Below, in pieces: positions 49,874-57,153 of a stretch of DNA of 64,000 bases; the first letter of the stretch is position 1; every line of letters starts with the position of its first letter. A model generated the notes under the pieces. That model worked only from the letters and a program-made list of their open reading frames with translations, was not told the DNA's origin and did not search any database. A program made the position numbers and the translations under genes. This DNA is from Mycobacterium sp. 1465703.0. Its GTDB lineage: Bacteria > Actinomycetota > Actinomycetes > Mycobacteriales > Mycobacteriaceae. The stretch is taken from NCBI RefSeq assembly GCF_001672975.1, contig NZ_LZKU01000256.1, forward strand, positions 1 to 64,000. Reading direction: 5' to 3'.

Positions 49874-50316
49874 CAAATCGCGCACATTTCGATGGCTCAA
49901 TCGAAGCCGCACTTGATAAGAACACCGTCCTATGCGGCTGCGACTTGAGCAGGCGTTGCGCCAGCTCGACTTGGGGTTTTGGGCAATGAGGCCGAATGCG
50001 ACAGTCACGGTCTCGATAAATCCAACATTACTTGTAGATTTTGATTTCGGTCGCACGACTGCGCAAAGCTTCTGGAGTTTGCGCAACAGCCTCCAAGGCA
50101 CTTGAGGCGGCCCCGTTAATAACGTTCAGTAATCGAAACGAGCCAATAAGATGCGTCGCCAGTGTGAATGCCCACTGTGTAATACGGCTCGCGCTCATCG
50201 CGCTCGCACCGGCCGCCCCGGTCTGGAAGCCGCGAAGTAGTCTTACCTCGCCCGTGACGCTGCCGCCGGTGAAGTCAGGTGGATTCACAGCCAATACCCG
50301 AAGCCGGAGGTGCCCG
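49874..50316. other. Gene-poor stretch before echA14
   Basis: 443 bp, AT-richer in its first 300 bp, with a candidate 56-aa ORF on minus (50028-50198) as the only coding signal. The final part holds the echA14 ribosome site (GGAGG at 50306-50310). An in-frame extension of echA14 upstream to 50041 is open but lacks a credible start. Confidence 0.5.
50028..50198 (-). CDS. Candidate 56-aa small protein
   Basis: ATG at 50198 to TAA at 50028. The peptide begins MSASRITQWAFTLATHLIGS, continues FRLLNVINGAASSALEAVAQ and ends in a basic tail, TEIKIYK. The first 30 residues could form an amphipathic or membrane helix. Codon use is AT-richer than in core genes, like the other small ORFs in this patch. 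The ribosome site is weak. Its reading frame looks more protein-like than random, but evidence is limited. Confidence 0.3.
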   Translation of the reverse strand: MSASRITQWAFTLATHLIGSFRLLNVINGAASSALEAVAQTPEALRSRATEIKIYK

Positions 50317-51087
50317 ATGGCCCAGTCCGAACACATCTTGCTCGACGTCACCAACCGCGTCGCGATCATCACCATCAACGATCCCGATCGGCGCAACGCG
50401 ATAACCGCCGAGTCGTCGAGACGGCTGCGCGAGGCTGTCGACCTTGTTGAAGCCGATCCCAATGTGCATGCGCTCGTGGTCACGGGAGCCGGCAAGGCGT
50501 TCTGCGCCGGCGCCGATCTCAGTGCCCTGGGCGCCGCGGGCGGCGGAGCGGCCGAGGCGGGCCTGCAGCAGCTGTACGACGGCTTCATGGCGGTCGGCAG
50601 TTGCCGGCTGCCCACCATTGCCGCAGTCAACGGCGCGGCGGTGGGCGCGGGTCTGAATCTGGCCCTGGCGGCCGACGTGCGCATCGCCGGACCCGCCGCC
50701 GTGTTCGACGCGCGATTCCAGAAGTTGGGGCTGCACCCCGGCGGGGGTGCGACGTGGATGTTCCAGCGGGCGGTCGGGCCGCAGGTCGCCCGGGCCGCCC
50801 TGCTGTTCGGTATGCGCTTCGACGCCGAGGCCGCCGTGCGGCACGGCTTGGCGCTGAGCATCGCCGACGATCCTGTCGCCGCGGCGCTGGAGCTGGCCGC
50901 GGGCCCGGCGTCGGCTCCACGGGAAGTGGTCCTGGCCACCAAGGCAACCATGCGCGCCACCGTCAGCCCGGGGGCACTGGACAACGAGCAGCACCAGAAA
51001 GCCATGCGCGCCGAGCTCGGGCCGCAGTCCCACTCCATCCAATCACCAGAATTCGCACAGCGATTGGCCGCAGCACAACGCAGGTAA
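50317..51087 (+). CDS. echA14: Enoyl-CoA hydratase/isomerase-family protein EchA14
   Basis: 256-residue crotonase-fold protein; ATG at 50317 has GGAGG 6 nt upstream. AFCAGADLSALG (61-72) and NGAAVGAGLNLALAADVRIAG form the oxyanion hole and CoA site. The two catalytic glutamates of true hydratases are absent: the position matching Glu144 is Asn114 and that matching Glu164 is about Phe134. It is therefore unlikely to be an ordinary enoyl-CoA hydratase, although other crotonase chemistry or CoA-ester binding is possible. It converges on bkdC. It is the counterpart of Rv2486 by position. Confidence 0.88.
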   Translation: MAQSEHILLDVTNRVAIITINDPDRRNAITAESSRRLREAVDLVEADPNVHALVVTGAGKAFCAGADLSALGAAGGGAAEAGLQQLYDGFMAVGSCRLPTIAAVNGAAVGAGLNLALAADVRIAGPAAVFDARFQKLGLHPGGGATWMFQRAVGPQVARAALLFGMRFDAEAAVRHGLALSIADDPVAAALELAAGPASAPREVVLATKATMRATVSPGALDNEQHQKAMRAELGPQSHSIQSPEFAQRLAAAQRR

Positions 51088-51123
51088 GTTAGCCCTGGCG
51101 CCGCCGCAGTCCTGACCCGTAGC

Positions 51124-52293
51124 TCACAAGTCGAGCAGCGCGGTTTCGGGTGACTCCATGAGATACCTGAGCTCGCAGATGAATTGCGATGCTTGCGCAC
51201 CGTCGACGATGCGGTGATCGAACACACAGGTCAGCGACATCGTCGGGCGCACCACGATCTCGGCACCACGGGCGACGGGCCGCGGCTTGATCGCTCCCAT
51301 ACCGAGAATGGCTGCCTCGGGATGGTTGATCACCGGCACACCGTCGTCCACACCCAGCGCCCCGAAATTCGTCACGGTGAACGTGGAACCCCGTAGCTCC
51401 CCGGGCCCCAGCTTGCCCGCGCGCGCAGCGGCGATCAATTCGGCCGCCCGGCCGGCCAATTCACGGGTCGTCTTGCTGTGGGCGTCGGCGATGACCGGGA
51501 CGAGCAACCCTCGTTCGGTGGCGGCGGCGATGCCCAGGTGCACACGATGATCGACGCGCACCTGTGGCCCCTGTGGCGAGTCGAGCCACGTCGCGTTCAA
51601 CATTTCGTTGTGACGTAACGCGATGACCAGCAACCGCAACGTCAGCACGAAGGGCGTGATGTTCTCCTCCGCCGCACGCAACCGGTCGGCCAGCCGCAAC
51701 AGCTCGGCGCAGTCGACCTCGACCCCGACCTTCGCCGCCGGAATCTCCTTGTGCGACAACGCCATTTTCTCCGCCATCCGGGCCTGCACACCCTGGACCG
51801 AGCGGACGTCGGCGCCGTTTCCGTTCCCGCGAGTCGCCGCCAGCACATCCTCGCGGGTGATGATGGCGCCGGTGTGCTGCACCGAGCCGAGGTCGACCCT
51901 CAGCTCCTTGGCCAGCTTGCGCACCGGCGGGGCGGCCAGCGGACGGGTGGTGCGCCGGCTGGTGTCGATGCCGGAGTCCGCGCCATAGCCGACGAGTGTG
52001 GGCGGCGCCGGTTCGGCCGCTTCCGGGCGATCACCGTCGCCCGGCGCGGTGTCGATCTTCAACAGCACCGCCCCGACGTCGAGCACATCACCTTCGGCGC
52101 CGTTCAATTCGGCGATCCGCCCAGCATATGGGCTGGGAATCTCCACCTCCGCCTTCGCGGTCTCCACCGTGCACACCACCTGGTTGAGCTCGACGTCGTC
52201 GCCCACCGCGACGTTCCACTGAGTCACCGTGACTTCTTCCAGTCCCTCGCCGAGATCGGGAACCCGAAATGACTTGATCCGCTCGTCACTCAT
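51124..52293 (-). CDS. bkdC: Branched-chain keto-acid dehydrogenase E2 (dihydrolipoyl acyltransferase)
   Basis: 389 residues from ATG at 52293, overlapping the bkdB stop by 4 bp (ATGA). An N-terminal lipoyl domain has Lys47 in VETAKAEVEIPS. The peripheral subunit-binding domain is around 125-160 (APPVRKLAKELRVDLGSVQ). The catalytic acyltransferase has the DHRIVDGAQA active-site His near the C-terminus. It transfers isovaleryl, isobutyryl or 2-methylbutyryl groups to CoA. It corresponds to Rv2495c. It completes the leucine operon at its 3' end. Confidence 0.95.
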   Translation of the reverse strand: MSDERIKSFRVPDLGEGLEEVTVTQWNVAVGDDVELNQVVCTVETAKAEVEIPSPYAGRIAELNGAEGDVLDVGAVLLKIDTAPGDGDRPEAAEPAPPTLVGYGADSGIDTSRRTTRPLAAPPVRKLAKELRVDLGSVQHTGAIITREDVLAATRGNGNGADVRSVQGVQARMAEKMALSHKEIPAAKVGVEVDCAELLRLADRLRAAEENITPFVLTLRLLVIALRHNEMLNATWLDSPQGPQVRVDHRVHLGIAAATERGLLVPVIADAHSKTTRELAGRAAELIAAARAGKLGPGELRGSTFTVTNFGALGVDDGVPVINHPEAAILGMGAIKPRPVARGAEIVVRPTMSLTCVFDHRIVDGAQASQFICELRYLMESPETALLDL

Positions 52294-53345
52294 GGCTGGT
52301 CCAAGACCCGCTCGACGCAATCCAGTAGCCTGTCGGGACCGGGCAGCCACCACTTCTCCAGCCGGGCCGGCGGGTACGGGGTGTCAAACCCGCACGCGCG
52401 CAACACCGGCGCCTCCAGCTCGTAGAACAACTCCTCTTGTATTCGGGCGGCCAGGCCCGCTCCGTACCCCAGGCTCCGCGGGCCCTCATGCATCACCACA
52501 CAGCGTCCGGTCCGGTGGATCGACGATGCGACGGTGTCGAAGTCCAGCGGCACCAGTGACCGCAGATCGATGACCTCCAGGCTCCAATCGCGTTGCCGCT
52601 GAGCCTCTTCGGCGGCACCGAGCGCGGTGCTGACCAAGCTGCCGTAGGTCACGACGGTCACGTCGGTGCCCGGCCGGCGCACCGTCGCCTGCCCGATCGG
52701 TGGTTCCGGCCGAGTGACGTCGACCATCCCGCGGCCCTGGTATCGGCGCTTGGGCTCCAAATACATCACCGGGTCCGGGCAGCTGATCGCATGGCGCAAC
52801 AGCCAGTACGCGTCGGCCGGGGTGGACGGCACCACCACCTTCAAGCCGGCGGTGTGTGCCCAGTATGCCTCGGTGGAATCCGAATGATGTTCGGCGGCAC
52901 CGATTCCGCCGAACGACGGGATGCGGACCGTCACCGGCATGTTGACTTCGCCGCGGGTTCGGGTGCGGTACTTCGCCAGATGGCTGACCACCTGATCGAA
53001 CGCCGGGTAGGAGAACCCGTCGAATTGGATCTCGGGTACCGGCACGAAGCCGCGCAGTGCCAGGCCCACCGCGATCCCGACAATGGCGGACTCCGCGAGT
53101 GGAGTGTCAAAACAGCGGTTCTCGCCGAACGCCTCGGCCAGTCCTTCGGTGACCCGGAACACTCCTCCCTCGACCGACACGTCCTCGCCGAACACCAGCA
53201 CCCGTTCGTCGGCGGCCATCGCATCGTGCAGCGCGCGGTTGAGTGCTTGCACCATGGTCCACGACTGGGTGCCCAGCGCGACGTCTTCTACTGCCGCGGT
53301 GAGTGTTTCGTCGTGGCCGGCTGGACGGTCAGCAAGCTGAGTCAT
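52290..53345 (-). CDS. bkdB: Branched-chain keto-acid dehydrogenase E1 beta subunit
   Basis: 351 residues, ATG at 53345 with AAAGG upstream, 9 bp after bkdA. The transketolase pyrimidine-binding domain carries VFGEDVSVEGGVFRVTEGL (catalytic Glu region) and FDTPLAESAIVGIAVGLAL. The C-terminal transketolase-like domain has VVTYGSLVSTAL. Together with BkdA it decarboxylates branched-chain 2-oxo acids using thiamine diphosphate. It corresponds to Rv2496c. Confidence 0.96.
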   Translation of the reverse strand: MTQLADRPAGHDETLTAAVEDVALGTQSWTMVQALNRALHDAMAADERVLVFGEDVSVEGGVFRVTEGLAEAFGENRCFDTPLAESAIVGIAVGLALRGFVPVPEIQFDGFSYPAFDQVVSHLAKYRTRTRGEVNMPVTVRIPSFGGIGAAEHHSDSTEAYWAHTAGLKVVVPSTPADAYWLLRHAISCPDPVMYLEPKRRYQGRGMVDVTRPEPPIGQATVRRPGTDVTVVTYGSLVSTALGAAEEAQRQRDWSLEVIDLRSLVPLDFDTVASSIHRTGRCVVMHEGPRSLGYGAGLAARIQEELFYELEAPVLRACGFDTPYPPARLEKWWLPGPDRLLDCVERVLDQP

Positions 53346-53354
53346 GGACGCCTT

Positions 53355-54446
53355 TCAATCACTTCGGTCGAGTTCGGCCCGTAGCTGTTGACGCTGCGCC
53401 TGCAGGCCCGGCGTGATTTCGGCATACACCGAGGTGAACACCTCGTCGATGTCGAAATCGGGCGCGTCGAACACCGCGTCGCGCAATTCGGCACGCATCC
53501 GCTTCGCGCGGCCGGCGACCCGTTCCGCCAATCGTTGCGACCACAGACCCTGGCCTTCCAGATAGCTGCGGTACCGCTCGATCGGGTCCAGCGCCGCCCA
53601 GTGCTCGACTTCGTCTTGCGTCCGGTAACGGCTCGGGTCATCGGACGTGGTGTGCGGGCCCAAGCGGTAGGTGACCGCCTCGATCAAGATCGGGCCGCCG
53701 CCGGCCCGAGCCCGGGCGGCGGCCTGGGCAGTCACCGCATAACAGGCCAGGACATCGTTGCCGTCCACCCGGATTCCCGGCATCCCATAGCCGATCGCCT
53801 TGTGCGCCAACGACGGTGCGGCAGTCTGCTTGGAGATCGGCATCGAGATCGCCCACTGGTTGTTCTGCACGAAAAAGACACAGGGCGTGGTGAACACGGC
53901 CGCGAAGTTCAGCGCCTCGTGCACGTCTCCCACGCTGGTGGCCCCATCGCCGAGAAAGGCCATCGTCACCGAATCTTCGCCAAGGCGTTGAGCGGCCATC
54001 GCCGCGCCCACTGCATGCAGGGTTTGGGTACCGATCGGAATCGACAGCGGGGCGCAACACTTCTTCGTGAAATCCAGACCTCCATGCCAGGTTCCGCGCC
54101 ACACCGCGCCCACATGTCCGGGCGGTATGCCGCGCACCAAAAACGCGCCAAGTTCCCGATATTGGGGAAACAACCAGTCCGTCTTACGCAGGCACGCCGC
54201 CGCGCCGACCTGAGCGGCCTCCTGGCCGCGGCAGGACGCGAACAGCGCCAACTCGCCTTGCCGCTTGAGGTTGACGAATTCGCCGTCCAGTTCCCGGGTG
54301 ACCACCATCATCTCGTAGAGCCAGCTCAGCGTCTCTGCGGGAAGCTCACGGCTGTACCGACGTTCGGACGTGGGTGAGCCATCGGGGGCGACAAGCTGCA
54401 CCGGCTCAAGATCAACAGTCATCGGCACCGAAGACATCTGCGCCAC
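53355..54446 (-). CDS. bkdA: Branched-chain keto-acid dehydrogenase E1 alpha subunit
   Basis: 363 residues from GTG at 54446 (GGGAGG just upstream); ATG at 54437 is an alternative. The thiamine-diphosphate motif is GDGATSVGDVHEALN...NNQWAIS. SCRGQEAAQVGAAACLRKTDW and YRLGPHTTSDDPSRYR (phosphorylation-loop equivalent) are typical E1 alpha segments. It corresponds to Rv2497c. A 222-bp gap separates it from citE upstream, so bkdABC may have its own promoter in addition to the BkaR-controlled one. Confidence 0.96.
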   Translation of the reverse strand: MAQMSSVPMTVDLEPVQLVAPDGSPTSERRYSRELPAETLSWLYEMMVVTRELDGEFVNLKRQGELALFASCRGQEAAQVGAAACLRKTDWLFPQYRELGAFLVRGIPPGHVGAVWRGTWHGGLDFTKKCCAPLSIPIGTQTLHAVGAAMAAQRLGEDSVTMAFLGDGATSVGDVHEALNFAAVFTTPCVFFVQNNQWAISMPISKQTAAPSLAHKAIGYGMPGIRVDGNDVLACYAVTAQAAARARAGGGPILIEAVTYRLGPHTTSDDPSRYRTQDEVEHWAALDPIERYRSYLEGQGLWSQRLAERVAGRAKRMRAELRDAVFDAPDFDIDEVFTSVYAEITPGLQAQRQQLRAELDRSD

Positions 54447-54668
54447 ACCGCCTCCCTTGCCGGGGTGCCGCGTGGCCCTTTGCGCCACAGCGGGTCCCGG
54501 CAAACGGTCAGCCGAGACCTACCGCGAGCTGAAGTCGATCGCCAGCTACACGAAAGGCTTCGCTCGCCGCGACACTGACGTACTTTCCATTATGCGCTCA
54601 AACGAGAAGAGACCGTGTTGATCGCAACGACGCCGGAACGTGTCGCGCTCTGATGCGCCGGCAAAACG

Positions 54669-55490
54669 TCAGCCGGGGACGGCTTCGCCCGCCCTGCGCA
54701 ATGTCATTTGCGCGTGCTTGAGCACCGGCGAGTCGACCATCTGGCCTTCGAACGCGAAAACCCCGCGTTCGGAGCGCGCCGCGGTCAACACCCGTCGCGC
54801 CCAGTCCAGCCTCTCCTCACTCGGGCGATACGCCTCGCGTACCACCGGGATCTGGCTCGGATGGATGCAAACCGTGCCGGCGAAACCCAGCGCGACGGCG
54901 TCTTCGGCCTCGTCCCGCAGGCCGTCGAGATCCCGGATATCGAGATGCACCGCGTCGAGCGCAACGCGGCCGAAGGTAGACGCCGTGAGCAGGGCCGTCG
55001 ACCGCACGTGATGGGCGACATCCCGGTACGTGCCATCGGCCCTGCGGCTGGAGCTGCCGCCGAGCGCGGCGACCAGGTCCTCGGCGCCCCACATCAGCGC
55101 CACCGTGCCCGGTGCCGCCGCGATTTCGGTGGCGAACACCGCGCCGCGCGGCGTCTCGAGCAGCGCGATCACGTCGCGTGGCGCCAGCGCCGTCACCTGC
55201 TCGGCCGATTCCGTCTTGGACAGCATCACCGTGGTGTAGGCGGTTCCGGCCAAGGCTTCGAGGTCGCGGGGATATTCCGCGGTATCGGCCGCATTGACCC
55301 GCACCACGGTGCGCTCCGGGTCCAGCGGTGTCTCCTGCAGCGCCTTGCGGGCCGCGGGCTTATCCGCCTCGGCCACGCCGTCTTCCAGGTCGAGGATCAC
55401 CACGTCGGCGGCCGCGGCGGCCTTGGCGAACCGCTCGGGACGGTCAGCGGGGCAAAACAGCCATCCGGGTCCGGCGGCTTGCAGGTTCAC
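54669..55490 (-). CDS. citE: CitE-like beta-hydroxyacyl-CoA lyase (Rv2498c-type)
   Basis: 273 residues. The HpcH/HpaI/CitE barrel shows FCPADRPERFAKAA, DVVILDLEDGVAEADK (metal-binding Asp/Glu) and VALMWGAEDLVAALGG. The M. tuberculosis homologue cleaves (S)-citramalyl-CoA and HMG-CoA, serving itaconate dissimilation and leucine breakdown, which fits its place next to maoC and accA1/accD1. The GTG start overlaps the maoC stop by 4 bp. It is not part of a citrate lyase, since no CitF/CitD partners are present. Confidence 0.93.
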   Translation of the reverse strand: MNLQAAGPGWLFCPADRPERFAKAAAAADVVILDLEDGVAEADKPAARKALQETPLDPERTVVRVNAADTAEYPRDLEALAGTAYTTVMLSKTESAEQVTALAPRDVIALLETPRGAVFATEIAAAPGTVALMWGAEDLVAALGGSSSRRADGTYRDVAHHVRSTALLTASTFGRVALDAVHLDIRDLDGLRDEAEDAVALGFAGTVCIHPSQIPVVREAYRPSEERLDWARRVLTAARSERGVFAFEGQMVDSPVLKHAQMTLRRAGEAVPG

Positions 55491-55990
55491 TTGGTCTCCT
55501 GGTTGTTCGGGCGCTTCTGCACCAGCGTCGTGCGCACGGCGCGCGCCACGACCTCACCGTGTTGATTGCGTCCGGTGTGCTCAAGGGTGACGATGCCCTC
55601 GCCGGGCCGGCTCTTCGATTCGCGCTTGCCCGTGCACACCGTTTCCGCGTACAGGGTGTCTCCGTGGAAGACGGGCTTGGGGAAGGACACCTCGGAGAAA
55701 CCCAGGTTGGCCACGATGGTGCCGAGCGTCAGCTGCGACACCGACAGTCCCACCACGGTGGACAGGGTGAACATGGAGTTCACCAGCCGCTCGCCCCGAA
55801 AGCCGGGCTGCTCGGCGGCCCAGGCCGCGTCCAGGTGCAGCGACTGGGTGTTCATGGTCAGCGTGGTGAACAAGACGTTGTCGGCCTCGGTGACCGTACG
55901 GCCGGGCCGGTGCAGGTACGTGGTGCCGATCTCGTATTCCTCAAACCACAAGCCCCGCTGGACAACCGACTTGCCGCCTTGGTCGGTCAC
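55487..55990 (-). CDS. MaoC-like enoyl-CoA hydratase (itaconyl/3-methylglutaconyl-CoA hydratase type)
   Basis: 167-residue hot-dog-fold hydratase. The active-site segment reads LTMNTQSLHLDAAWA, the mesaconyl/itaconyl-CoA hydratase-type variant of the usual D-x-N-P-x-H motif. It corresponds to Rv2499c and probably hydrates itaconyl-CoA or 3-methylglutaconyl-CoA to feed the CitE-type lyase encoded next. It overlaps fadE19 and citE by 4 bp on each side. The start is GTG at 55990. Confidence 0.9.
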   Translation of the reverse strand: MTDQGGKSVVQRGLWFEEYEIGTTYLHRPGRTVTEADNVLFTTLTMNTQSLHLDAAWAAEQPGFRGERLVNSMFTLSTVVGLSVSQLTLGTIVANLGFSEVSFPKPVFHGDTLYAETVCTGKRESKSRPGEGIVTLEHTGRNQHGEVVARAVRTTLVQKRPNNQETK

Positions 55991-57153
55991 GAGAGCCCCA
56001 GCGATCGCGCGATCAGCATCAATTGCACCTCCGTGGTTCCTTCACCGATTTCGAGAATCTTGCTGTCGCGGTAGTGACGCGCGACCGGATACTCGTTCAT
56101 GAAGCCGTAGCCGCCGTGGATTTGGGTTGCATCGCGGGCGTTGTCCATGGCCGCTTCCGACGCGATCATCTTCGCGATCGCCGCCTCCTTCTTGAAGGGC
56201 TTGCCCGCCAACATCTTTGCCGCCGCATCGTAGTACGCCGTGCGGGCCGCGTGGGCACGCGCCTCCATTCGCGCGATCTTGAAGCTGATCGCCTGGTAGG
56301 CGCCGATCGGCTGGCCGAAAGCCTGCCGCTCCTTGGCGTACTTGACGCTTTCGTCGACGCAGCCCTGCGCCGCCCCGGTTGCCAGCGCGGCGATCGCGAT
56401 GCGGCCCTCGTCCAGGATGGACAAGAAGCCCGAGTAGCCGGTGCCCCGGGCGCCCAACAAGTTCTCCGCCGGGACACGGGCGTCGTCGAAGCTCAGCGGG
56501 TGAGTGTCCGACGCGTTCCAGCCGACCTTGCTGTACACCGGTTCGACGGTGAATCCTGGTGTGCCGCTGGGCACGATGATCGACGAGATCTCCTTTTTGC
56601 CGTCCGCGTTGGTTCCGGTGACGGCGGTGACGGTGACCAATGAGGTGATATCGGTGCCGGAGTTGGTGATGAACTGCTTGCTGCCGTTGATCACCCATTC
56701 GCCGTTGTCGAGGCGGGCGGTAGTGCGGGTGCCGCCGGCATCCGAGCCCGCTCCGGGCTCGGTCAGGCCGAACCCGGCGAGCGCCCGGCCAGCCGTCAAG
56801 TCCGGCAGCCACTTCTGCTTCTGCTCTTCGGTGCCGAACCGGTAGATGGGCATCGCCCCTAGGCTGGCACCGGCCTCCAGCGTGATCGCCACCGACTGGT
56901 CGACCTTGCCGAGCTCCTCGAGCGCCAGCGACAACGCGAAGTAGTCGCCGCCCATGCCGCCGTACTCCTCGGGGAACGGCAATCCGAACAGGCCCATCTC
57001 CCCCATCTTGGCGACGACCTCGTACGGGAAGCTGTGCTCCTCATCGTGTTTGGCCGACACCGGGGTGACCACGGTGCGTGCGAACTCGGCGACGGTGTCG
57101 CGAAGATCCTGATATTCCTTGGGTAACGTCCCCGCGGTGATGGATGTGGTCAT
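55987..57153 (-). CDS. fadE19: Acyl-CoA dehydrogenase FadE19 (probable isovaleryl-CoA dehydrogenase)
   Basis: 388-residue FAD enzyme. GFGLTEPGAGSDAGGTRTTA is the first ACAD signature and QIHGGYGFMNEYPVARHYRD the second. The C-terminal IGEGTTEVQ carries Glu371 at the position of the short-chain-type catalytic base. By context (accA1/accD1, maoC, citE, bkdABC) it should oxidise isovaleryl-CoA to 3-methylcrotonyl-CoA. It corresponds to Rv2500c. It overlaps accA1 by 4 bp. Confidence 0.96.
   Translation of the reverse strand: MTTSITAGTLPKEYQDLRDTVAEFARTVVTPVSAKHDEEHSFPYEVVAKMGEMGLFGLPFPEEYGGMGGDYFALSLALEELGKVDQSVAITLEAGASLGAMPIYRFGTEEQKQKWLPDLTAGRALAGFGLTEPGAGSDAGGTRTTARLDNGEWVINGSKQFITNSGTDITSLVTVTAVTGTNADGKKEISSIIVPSGTPGFTVEPVYSKVGWNASDTHPLSFDDARVPAENLLGARGTGYSGFLSILDEGRIAIAALATGAAQGCVDESVKYAKERQAFGQPIGAYQAISFKIARMEARAHAARTAYYDAAAKMLAGKPFKKEAAIAKMIASEAAMDNARDATQIHGGYGFMNEYPVARHYRDSKILEIGEGTTEVQLMLIARSLGLS

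Noticed and set aside
46508..50057. 9-bp match GGTCGCACG in tRNA-Arg (46508-46516) and near the far end of the accessory patch (50049-50057), as a possible att repeat
   Set aside because: Too short, does not extend to the tRNA 3' end, and no integrase is present.
50041..50316. 92-residue N-terminal extension of EchA14
   Set aside because: Low-complexity, unlike the crotonase family; a strong GGAGG precedes the ATG at 50317.
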